DNA from: Cymodocea nodosa
Lineage: Eukaryota; Streptophyta; Magnoliopsida; Alismatales; Cymodoceaceae
Assembly: GCA_036874045.1 (NCBI GenBank)
Contig: CM072342.1
Coordinates: forward strand, 4,920,501-4,984,500
Direction: 5' to 3'
Length of the DNA stretch: 64,000 nucleotides
The notes under the pieces were generated by a model that saw nothing but the letters and a program-made list of their open reading frames with translations, was not told the origin of the DNA and did no database searches. The translations under genes were made by a program, and so were the position numbers. The stretch's first letter is position 1, and each line of letters begins with the position of its first letter. Below, one piece after another: positions 56,099 to 64,000 of the stretch.

Positions 56099-59000
56099 AT
56101 GAAGGAGAAGAAGAAACTCCAAGCAATGTCCACCGCCGGAGTCCACAAGAGGTTCGTCCTCTTCTTCCTCCACTCGGTACGAAAGCCCACTCCGCTCCGA
56201 TCCTTCACACTTCTTTCTTACCACTCTTCTTCGTCTTCTTCCTCTCCCCCTCTCCGCCGTCACCAACAGCAGAGTCTGCGAGAAGCACCGCCTTCGCCCC
56301 CCACCACGTCGCGCGCGACCCTTGCGGATTTCGTGAGGCGGTCCCTCGACTTGGCCCCGGAGACCATGCGCCGCTTCTGGAGGGCGACCGCCCTCGGACC
56401 CGATGACTTCCATCAAATCGTGCTGGGTTTCACCCGTGCAGACGAAGGTAGTGGCGATTGTGCTACAAGAAAGGCGCGTCTCTTGTGGGATTTGCTCCAG
56501 TGGGCCGCCGACGAAGCGCGCCACCCTCACTTCCACCTGCAACTTCCCGCGCCTTGCAAGCGCACCCTGGCCTCCCTACTCGTGCACGCCCGGATGTTCC
56601 CAGAAGCCGAGTTCTTGATCTCCGTCCCATCACGACCGGAAGCTGGGGCGGTTCCGTTGGAGGGCGGCGGTGCCTACGCTTTTGGAGACGTCTACAGCGA
56701 CGTCATTGGAGGGTATGTCGCCGACGGTGACATAGACAGGTCCATGTCATTGTATCATCGGGCCAGAGCTCGAGGCATTTCTCCAAGCGCGTCTTGCTTT
56801 GAGCAACTCCTCCGTCTCATCGTGGAATCGGAGGGAGACGCGCATCGTCATTCGTTCCTCGCTGTCTACTCTGATATGGTGGAGTTGGAGCTTGCCAAGG
56901 ATGATGGTGATCATCTTCTTCGATTTGCAGTCCGTGTTCTCTGCAGGGACAGGAAGATTCTGGAAGCTGTGGCTTTGATCCGAAGAGTCAGCAAGTCATG
57001 TGGGATGCTGCGGAATCCTGTTCCTGTTGTCGACCTCATTGCCAATGCCTACTGCAACCAGCGAGACTTCGATGCCCTAATTGTCTTCTTGGAAGATTTG
57101 AGGTGCACACCGAGTCCCGTGCTCTGCAACAAGATCATGTCTTCCATCTGTGAGCATTCTGGTGCCAACATGGCATGGATCATCTTGCAAAAACTTGTAG
57201 TCCTGGGATTCAGGCCAGATTCTCGAACGTTTGCGATCTTCATCTGCTGGAGTTGCAAGCAAAAGAAGCTAAGAGATGCTTTCATCTTCTTATCTGAGCT
57301 GCTATCAAGAAACTTGAAACCGGATGTACATGCTTACAATCCTCTCATCAGTGGCTTGTTTAGGGAGGGGTTGTGGAAGTACGCCCATGAGGTCTTCACT
57401 GACATGTCTGTAGGTGGGGTAACACCTGAAATGTCTACCTTTCGAGTTCTTCTAGCAGGCTACTGTAGAGAGAGAAAATTTGATGAAGCTAGAATGATCC
57501 TTCAGGAGATGGTGGACTGTGGTATGACCACGTTAGCCCCTTGGGAGGATTCTCTTTCCAAGGTTTTCACCCTGCTAGGGTTTGGCTCTTTGCATGTGAA
57601 AATTAAAAGAATCAATGATATGAAGCTTCAGAAGGCTGAATTTTATGATTCGATTGGCAATGGCTTGTTTTTACATACTGATGATACTGATGAGTATGAC
57701 AAGAGTTTAGCAGGAATCCTTGAAAATGGACTGATTCCTGACTTTGACCTTTCTCTCCTTGAAGAATGTCATATGGGAAACATACGAAAAATGATTGGTA
57801 AGAAAGAAGAAGCCTTACAGTATGCACAGAAACTCTCCTTGCAGACATATTCCACATTGCTTGGAGTCCTAAGCTCATCTTCATATGACACGAAAGTTAT
57901 TTCTGATCTTTTTGAGGAGATGCAGGAGTTTTTTGATGAACTAGACCATCAAACTTTAAATCTTCTTGTGCAAATGTTGAGCAAGAAGGGACTTCTACTC
58001 AAAGCAGGTCTTGTTTTGGACGAACTGTTTCAAAGAAAACTTCCTATCGAAAATAAAACCTTCACAAGTCTTATAGTCAGTTCTTGCAGAGGGAGTAACC
58101 AAAAGAGATTCAAAGAATACTGGGAAGTGGCCCAAAGAAGTGGTTGGCTTCCTGGGATCAATGATTTCAATGTTTTTGTGAGCTACCTCTGCAAGTATGG
58201 AATGCTCAAGGAAGTACTAGACCTTTTTTGGGGTATGACAGAAAAGTATCCTCATGCTGTTACTGCAGTCCGTGCTGCTTTTCTCAACGAATTGTGCATC
58301 TCACTCTCCTTTGGCATTGAAAATACTCCTAATGGACAAAGTGCCAAAAATGGTCGGTCATTAGATTATAAGGTGTATGAGAACCTTAAAAAGGATCTTT
58401 GCAAGGAGGTCAAATTATCCGAAGCTCTAGAAGTGCTAGATTTATTGCTCAGTGAAAATATCCCAGTCACTCCTGCCGTCTGTCAACTGCTTATGCCTTT
58501 TATAATTGGACCTGAGAACTTGGATAAGACCATGGTTTTGAAGCGGGTCTTTTTAGGAAGCCAGTCACAGGTTTCCTTGTCAGTCTGCAAGGTTTTCGTT
58601 AGTGAGTTGTGCAAAGTAGGCAATTTGAATGAGGCAAATCATCTGCTTCTTGAGATGACGATGGCAGGATTATCCCCTGACGGTGATATCTTAAACTTGA
58701 TAGTAGATGGGTATGCCAAGGAAAGCAATTCAATTAGAGCTTATGAATCACTATGCTTCATGCTCAAAATGGATATGGACCTGAGTCTTTCAACATATAG
58801 AAGTCTGATACGTCTAAACATTGTCCAGAATCGGCTACTTCACTGTTTGAACCTTATAAAAATGTTCATAAAAGATGGTGATTCCCGATCTATCACATTC
58901 TATAACATTCTGATATTTTATCTCTTTCAAGCCAGAAAAGCCCAAGTTGTGGAAATTATTTTGGATGAAATGCAGATGAAGCAGCTTATTCTTGATCACG

Positions 59001-59896
59001 TATCGTATAATTTTTTAGTATTTGGCTATTACGTCTGTGGAAACACCAAAAAATCAATTGAATCGATAAAGTTCATGCTCTCAAAGGATCTTATGCCCAG
59101 TAGCCGTAGCTTCAGAATTGCCATCGATCTGTGCGTCCACTTCAGCCCCAATGAAGCATCGGATCTGAGAAAGGTTATGTATGGTTGGGGCATCAAACAT
59201 GGTTCTATAGTTCAGAATGCACTTATTGACAAGCTTTTTTCGCAAGGAAACTTAGAGGAAGCTTGCCGGCTTTTGGATCAACTAGAAGAGAATGATTTAG
59301 TTCCCAATAATATTAGTTATGACAATCTGATCAGAAAGTTCTGTGAACATCAGATGGTTGACAAGGCAATTGACCTGCTCAATTTGATGCTCAAGAAAGG
59401 GAATGTTCCAAGTGAAACCACTTATAGTTCCATTGTTGATGGTCTCCTTGTTCAAAAGAAGTTTGATCTGGCTCTTGACTTCCATGCTGAAATGCAAAAC
59501 AAGAATTTCCATCTAAGTGTTGAGACTTGCATTGCATTGGTCAATGGTCTCTGTGGAAGTGGAAGGACTGATGATGCGAGTATGTTGTTGGAAACAACTG
59601 TTCATTCGGGGCTGTTACTACCTTCCAACATTATTTATTTGGTCATTAATCGGTATAATGCGGAAAATAATTTACACAAGGCAATGGATCTCTTGCACAA
59701 GATGCAACAAAGTGGATATCTTCCGGATTTTGAAACACATTGGTCTCTCGTAAGCAGTTTAAGTGATACCAGTAACAAGCATACCAAAAGAAAAGAAGGA
59801 TTTCTGTCTAATCTTCTTTCTCAAAGTGGTACTCCTTTTCGGAATCATAATGTGAAATCAACGGGATCAAAGAAATACTGTCATCGAAAGAAATGA
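56099..59896 (+). CDS. P-class pentatricopeptide repeat protein, At5g15280-like, probably mitochondrial
   Basis: One uninterrupted exon of 1265 codons from the first ATG; a second ATG at 56126 (MSTAGVHKRF) may be the real start, as it begins the Ser/Arg-rich, acid-poor leader typical of a mitochondrial transit peptide. Tandem 35-residue PPR helix pairs fill most of the protein from about residue 190. Clear units include DVHAYNPLISGLFREGLWKY with a following FTDM, and NISYDNLIRKFCEHQMVDKA with LLNLMLKKG. Repeats are of the plain P type with no E, DYW or SMR domain, so an RNA-editing deaminase role is unlikely. The end is basic (KKYCHRKK). The Arabidopsis relative is about 1227 residues, so length is normal. 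Family role: sequence-specific binding, stabilising, processing or splicing of organelle RNA; the target is unknown. Being intronless is usual for PPR genes. Confidence 0.9.
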   Translation: MKEKKKLQAMSTAGVHKRFVLFFLHSVRKPTPLRSFTLLSYHSSSSSSSPPLRRHQQQSLREAPPSPPTTSRATLADFVRRSLDLAPETMRRFWRATALGPDDFHQIVLGFTRADEGSGDCATRKARLLWDLLQWAADEARHPHFHLQLPAPCKRTLASLLVHARMFPEAEFLISVPSRPEAGAVPLEGGGAYAFGDVYSDVIGGYVADGDIDRSMSLYHRARARGISPSASCFEQLLRLIVESEGDAHRHSFLAVYSDMVELELAKDDGDHLLRFAVRVLCRDRKILEAVALIRRVSKSCGMLRNPVPVVDLIANAYCNQRDFDALIVFLEDLRCTPSPVLCNKIMSSICEHSGANMAWIILQKLVVLGFRPDSRTFAIFICWSCKQKKLRDAFIFLSELLSRNLKPDVHAYNPLISGLFREGLWKYAHEVFTDMSVGGVTPEMSTFRVLLAGYCRERKFDEARMILQEMVDCGMTTLAPWEDSLSKVFTLLGFGSLHVKIKRINDMKLQKAEFYDSIGNGLFLHTDDTDEYDKSLAGILENGLIPDFDLSLLEECHMGNIRKMIGKKEEALQYAQKLSLQTYSTLLGVLSSSSYDTKVISDLFEEMQEFFDELDHQTLNLLVQMLSKKGLLLKAGLVLDELFQRKLPIENKTFTSLIVSSCRGSNQKRFKEYWEVAQRSGWLPGINDFNVFVSYLCKYGMLKEVLDLFWGMTEKYPHAVTAVRAAFLNELCISLSFGIENTPNGQSAKNGRSLDYKVYENLKKDLCKEVKLSEALEVLDLLLSENIPVTPAVCQLLMPFIIGPENLDKTMVLKRVFLGSQSQVSLSVCKVFVSELCKVGNLNEANHLLLEMTMAGLSPDGDILNLIVDGYAKESNSIRAYESLCFMLKMDMDLSLSTYRSLIRLNIVQNRLLHCLNLIKMFIKDGDSRSITFYNILIFYLFQARKAQVVEIILDEMQMKQLILDHVSYNFLVFGYYVCGNTKKSIESIKFMLSKDLMPSSRSFRIAIDLCVHFSPNEASDLRKVMYGWGIKHGSIVQNALIDKLFSQGNLEEACRLLDQLEENDLVPNNISYDNLIRKFCEHQMVDKAIDLLNLMLKKGNVPSETTYSSIVDGLLVQKKFDLALDFHAEMQNKNFHLSVETCIALVNGLCGSGRTDDASMLLETTVHSGLLLPSNIIYLVINRYNAENNLHKAMDLLHKMQQSGYLPDFETHWSLVSSLSDTSNKHTKRKEGFLSNLLSQSGTPFRNHNVKSTGSKKYCHRKK

Positions 59897-60249
59897 TTGC
59901 AACATGGTGAGTTTTTTCTTTGAGGTTCCCTGTGTTGCTTCGTAACGGAAAAAGAAGAAGAAGGCTCTGATAAAAGATTTAGCGGAGTATGAGCCAACTA
60001 GACAAGATTGAGAAGTGACGAGGGAGTTATTTTTGTACTTTGTCGTTGCTCTGAACTAACTGAAGATTATTGGATGGTAGGAGGTGGTGCTGGTAAATCA
60101 CACCGAAGAAGTTGAATTCTTTCCAAAAAAAACTTATTATATATTTGTATTGATTAAACATGTAAATTAAATTTCCATTGATATAAGCAAAATCTTTTTT
60201 TTTATGTTTTACGTTTGAGGCAAGAGTAGCATACAAAACAAGAGTACAC
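59897..60249 (+). other. PPR 3' UTR and spacer
   Basis: Noncoding sequence downstream of the PPR stop codon; no feature beyond A/T runs. Confidence 0.45.
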
Positions 60250-60560
60250 AGTTTCTGCAGAAAAGGTGAAACGCAGTAAAGAAAGAAGCTCCAAAAGAAA
60301 CATAGCTAGCTAGCTAGAGGAACAGAAGAGACTCGTTCATCTTTGATTCTGAATGGTCTCCAGAAAAATCATCATCTAAAATAGACTGATTGTACTTGAG
60401 GAGAAAGTTCCAGAAATGAAAGGAGATTGAGCAATCCACAAATAAATGTTTTAAAAAATTTAAACTAATATTACAGGTAGAGCAAATGGGGTTGTCCTTC
60501 CATTCTTTTTTTTTTAAAGGAGGTTTGACTTGCTCAGAAAAGTGGATTAGATTTTCCATT
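60250..60560 (-). mobile_element. L1-type LINE fragment, zf-RVT domain
   Basis: Minus-strand translation gives CSTCNISLNFLKHLFVDC and then FHFWNFLL, the reverse-transcriptase zinc-binding domain (Cys-x2-Cys ... His-x4-Cys) found between reverse transcriptase and RNase H in plant L1 LINEs. About 80 codons are open. Decayed LINE sequence may extend to about 60800. The same type of LINE left the RNase H piece at 6431-7250. Confidence 0.7.
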
Positions 60561-61205
60561 GCTAAGGGAGAAGCTGCAAATGTTTGTAAAGAAAGGAAAT
60601 AGATCCACTAAACAACTCCACGAAGAAGAGAGCTTAAGTAGGGATTTATTTAGGAAAGATTTTAAACCCCAATTTCTGAGGAATTTAGTCTGATGATATT
60701 ACATCATAGATAAAACTGACCTTCACGATACAAAAGTTTCCATAATAATTTCTCAGACTTTTGAGAAGATCCCCAGGTTTAGAATGCACAGCTTGTTGGA
60801 AAGGGTACTAGAGTCAGTCGGCATATGTTTTCAGATGTAGACTTCTGGATTTCAATCATGAGTTAGAATCTTTCCACGATTAAGTTATTCTTGTCTTTGA
60901 ATTAAAAAGCGAAGGATATGAAATTTAAATCTAATTCAAAGAGAAGAACGATCGATCGTTGAGAGTCGCTTGCCATGACCTATGAATTAACTAATTGATC
61001 GTGAGAAATTATTCCTGCACGTTGGATCGTTGGATGTGGCAAACGTATAATTTTTGATGTGATTGTTTCAGTCCATCGTAGGGATTGACCTCAACAGTTT
61101 TATTTAATTAACTAACGTGGCTACGAACAAAGTTGTCCCGTACTTGATATTTATTTTCGTTTTTTGGGTTCGCCGCTTTTCCGGGGAGACGAAATCTTCC
61201 GTCCG
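60561..61205. other. Spacer and MSRA5 upstream region
   Basis: Possibly decayed LINE to about 60800, then AT-rich spacer. GC content climbs from about 61150, where the MSRA5 leader is expected. An in-frame TTG-led extension from 61164 has no ATG and is not used. Confidence 0.4.
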
Positions 61206-63675
61206 ATGGGGACGACGCTCCGGTGGAATGCGGAGGAGAAGCTCCTGGTGGTGCTGCTCGTAAACCTCGTCTTCCTGTCGCAGCGCTCCGCCGTGGGCAT
61301 CCGATTCCGGGAACTGCCCCCTCCGGTCAGGGTGGCCCAGCAGCCCCACCAGCAGATCTCGGTCTTCGCACTTGGAAGCTTCTGGAGGTCGGAGGCTGCG
61401 TTCGGCTGCTTGCCTGGAGTGGTGCGGACTACGGTCGGCTATTGCGGTGGCTCCAAGCGCAACCCCGCGTTTCGGACTTTGGGCGATCACGCCGAATGCG
61501 TCAAGGTCTCACGACACCTCCTTTTCATTTCATTTTCATTCCATTGGACCTACAGGATTGTGTTTCGTAGTGGCGGTGGGTTGGGTTGCGTTTAGAATCT
61601 TTAGGGAAATTGGTCAATGGTCAGAAGATACCAGATGAATTTTCTTACGGAACTCAGCTGGGGATGAGTATTGAAGCTATAAAGGTGATTACTGAGCTTG
61701 AGGATGGCAAAATCATTCTGTATTGTATCAAGGTATTGATGGGCTTGAGGAATTCTGCGTTGGGTTTTTCCAAATTCTGAATAGGAGGGTATCTTGTGCT
61801 TCTTCAGGGTCTTTCTCCTATAATGGTTTGAATGGTAGGCTTTGGTAACAATCGTGATCTCCATCATTGGCAAGTTCCCTTGGTCCAATGAGAGATCACT
61901 TACGAAAATGGAAAGAATTTTTCTAATTTCAATTCCTCATGTGGCAACAGTTAATCATCCTTAAGATAAATCAAATGATATAGATAAAAGTCAAGAAGCG
62001 ACAGAAAGATTTGGGGATGATGATGTGGTGGTAGAGAAAATTAATGAGGGAAGCCATCGAAACTAATGGGATCCATTCCACTGTTGGGAGCTTCTTAGGG
62101 GTTGACCCCCCTGTAAGCATGGCTGTTGCTTCACGACAACTTCTGGTCCCATCATCTGTTCAGGACATTAGATCACAGATTTGGGGTGGGGACAATCACA
62201 CAATGCCCTATTTGCAGGCAAGTTCCACTATTTTCTGGGTGATGGCTTAATGGGTGGTCATTCACAAGGTAGTTTTCTGGGCTATCGTGTGGAAAAAGGG
62301 AAAGTGGCATTTGTTTTTTCAATATCGATGGGGCATTCGTTGCTCACTTGCTGGCTACAATAGTTCTCATTTAATGAGGTCAAAGGACGAAGCTGACTTG
62401 AGGGTTGGGTGTGATCCTTAGGAGCTTATGGAAGCTCAAGAGACATTGTCTGGGATTTCTATGGGTTGGTGGTGTTGCACATGGCTCTATGGAAATTCTT
62501 GGTGGGTCTGTATTTACTCCTATTACTCCAAACTTGACCCACTTGACTAGGTGTGGAAAAACTAAATGTCAACCACTTCGGATTTTCACAGGGAGCTATC
62601 AAAGGGATTTATATTACTTGGGGTGGTCGACGGTTTGGTTCTTGACAAAAAAGTTGGGTCCTCTGCATCTCTTTGCTACTTCAAAAATTGGCTTGGTAGT
62701 CAGCAATGAAGCATCATCTCTAGATGAACTGCCTGAAGTGCACGATGGTTAGCTTCATCCATGGATTGAATGGGATATTTCAACAAGATCGTCTGTGCTT
62801 CATCAGCTAGCCATTGAAAAGAGTGATGATTGATTGATGTGGTCCAATCTTCAGAAGGATCCCATTATATCTAGACTGGAAAGAGTGATGTTTGATGGTG
62901 CTTTGGAAGCTTTTTATATCTATGTGAAAGTAGTTTAGTTCTATTGCAGGCTCTATTAGATTCTATTCTACGTGTTAGAGCTTTTTTCATCATAATGCAT
63001 TGATAAACAATTACTTTGAAGAGATTTAATCTTTCACATCAAACTGCCATTGTTTTGCATAGTCGGCAGCATTACCTATGTTTACTAGACTTTCCTACTT
63101 TTTATGTCTTACAAACATTGTCAAATTCACTGCTGTATGCAGTTAGTTCTATTGCTTTATAAGGTTCTATTCTTCAAGTTAGTTTTCTTTTCATCCCAAT
63201 GCATTGATAAACAATTACTTAGAGAAGATTTAATCTTTTGCACCAAACTGTCATTACTTCTGTGTACAAACATTGTCAAATTCACTGCTGTATGCTGTAT
63301 TGTATGCTGGATGATTTGCAGATTGAATATGATCCAAAAATTATTCAATATAAGCAACTTTTAGATGTCTTTTGGTCTAGTCATGATTCAAGGCAAGCTT
63401 TTGGCCAAGGTCCTGATGTTGGCAACCAGTATAGGTGATTTATCCTGTGCCTTGTGCATACTATTTTTTTGCTAAACTTTATACCACTGAATTACTTACC
63501 AGTGAAGAATATGGTGCGCACATTTTGCAGATCTATAATATTCACAAATGGAACTTTGGAAGCTCGGTTGGCTGCGGCAGGAAAAGAAAGAGAACAGACC
63601 AGATCTAGAGACAGTATTGTGACCACACAGATTCAGCAATTAGGGACGTTTTATCCTGCAGAAATTGAACATCAG
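61206..63675 (+). CDS. MSRA5: Peptide methionine sulfoxide reductase A5-like (5' part)
   Basis: Exons 61206-61505, 63322-63434 and 63531-63675, phases compatible. After residue 186 the gene runs off the right edge at a GTATGC donor, lacking about 60 C-terminal residues. The ATG at 61206 starts a hydrophobic stretch (LLVVLLVNLVFL, about residues 13-24) that looks like a signal peptide or anchor, as in the secretory MSRA5 group. The MsrA domain begins near residue 52: VFALGSFWRSEAAFG, GVVRTTVGYCGG, LGDHAECV, then LLDVFWSSHDSRQAFGQGPD and DVGNQYRSIIF. Canonical MsrA enzymes have GCFWG with the catalytic Cys; here the position is Ser (GSFWR). Plant MSRA5 proteins, as I recall them, also read GSFWR, so this is likely a family trait. 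Canonical family role is reducing methionine-S-sulfoxide; the activity of this form is uncertain. Confidence 0.92.
61560..62900 (+). other. Unassigned, coding-like sequence in MSRA5 intron 1
   Basis: Most of this intron is less AT-rich than other introns here and holds several short open frames in all three plus-strand phases (62044-62250, 62181-62363, 62405-62752), as if a coding sequence had decayed. I could not match it to a transposon protein or host gene. It might be a degraded retroelement or a captured gene. Confidence 0.35.
62959..63295 (+). repeat. Partial tandem duplication at the 3' end of MSRA5 intron 1
   Basis: Block 62959-63052 recurs at 63163-63256 (about 80% alike), and block 63110-63140 recurs exactly, 31 bases, at 63265-63295. 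The second copy lacks about 50 bases between the blocks and ends 27 bases before exon 2, so the duplication reaches the acceptor region. Confidence 0.75.
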
Positions 63676-64000
63676 GTATGCATAATCGGTTCATGATTTC
63701 CATGCCAATAACTTAACAAAGCTAATTTTATTAGGGACTTAGATATTTCTTTGCAAAGAGAACTGGATTCTACCTTCTAGGAATGGGAGCTCTATCACCA
63801 TTATTTTTTATCTCTCTCCATTTTTGGTCATCTAGTCCTTTATTCAGCATTTTATTCTATAATTCAACTTTGGGTTCGAAGATAGTTAAGATCTCAAGGA
63901 AAGTTCCAATCAAAAGATAACACATTGGTTATTGAGTTGATAGCTTAAATCCTATAATTATTATATAATTCACACATTTTTTTGCCTATACTTTGTTATC
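63676..64000 (+). other. MSRA5 intron 3 (start), runs off the window
   Basis: Begins with the donor GTATGC. No further exon was found before the right edge. Confidence 0.6.

Noticed and set aside
55991-56542. 183-residue minus-strand frame across the PPR 5' end
   Set aside because: Shadow of the GC-rich PPR coding strand.
61164-61205. MSRA5 start at 61164
   Set aside because: The codon is TTG. The ATG at 61206 precedes the hydrophobic signal-like stretch directly.
1-64000. CRISPR array, bacterial operon or integrated bacterial DNA
   Set aside because: No spaced identical repeats and no bacterial genes; all genes are spliced or typical plant families.

Overview
The window is plant nuclear DNA. 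It shows spliced genes with GT-AG introns, plant-type gene families (P-class PPR protein, MSRA5, plant APC2 and UTP12), Ty1-copia elements primed by initiator tRNA-Met, tRNA-derived Au-like SINEs and plant L1- and RTE-type LINEs. The very long, transposon-filled introns and the GC-rich gene 5' ends would fit a non-grass monocot such as a palm, but that placement is inference.

Four host genes are visible. (1) UTP12/WDR3, minus strand, 1432-3175: the first three exons of a nucleolar WD40 protein of the SSU processome; the rest lies off the left edge. (2) APC2, plus strand, 5870-53374: cullin subunit of the anaphase-promoting complex. Sixteen exons add up to an uninterrupted 868-residue protein spread over 47.5 kb, so about 94% of the transcribed span is intron. 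(3) A single-exon, probably mitochondrial P-class PPR protein of the At5g15280 type, 56099-59896. (4) MSRA5-type methionine sulfoxide reductase A, 61206-63675: three exons, the last part off the right edge. UTP12 and APC2 are divergent and share a 2.7 kb AT-rich spacer; a telo-box lies just upstream of the APC2 start.

Most of the rest is fossil mobile DNA inside APC2 introns. Intron 1 (6080-13544) has a 5'-truncated L1-type LINE with a perfect 13-bp target duplication, then nested inverted repeats around a TTAA-flanked TIR element. Intron 2 (13635-30444) has a decayed copia element interrupted by a TIR element that carries a piece of a CLV1/BAM-like receptor kinase, then a second copia element (109-bp LTRs) with a third (316-bp LTRs, ATATT duplication) nested in it. 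Intron 3 (30668-37578) has an RTE LINE piece, LTR scraps and a plus-strand copia element with a TIR insertion. Introns 5, 6, 13 and 14 hold further copia, SINE, nonautonomous LTR and RTE remains, and intron 5 also has two exon-like stretches I could not identify. Most retroelements lie antisense to APC2. Despite this load every APC2 splice junction and reading-frame phase is preserved.

The genes do not form one pathway; each is a separate housekeeping locus (ribosome assembly, cell-cycle ubiquitination, organelle RNA processing, protein repair). I found no CRISPR array, tRNA or rRNA gene, and nothing that can be called a new biological system. The strongest leads are the transposon carrying receptor-kinase sequence, the unidentified exon-like segments, and the Cys-to-Ser change at the MSRA5 catalytic position. 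Exon coordinates, repeat boundaries and LTR difference counts were all worked out by eye.
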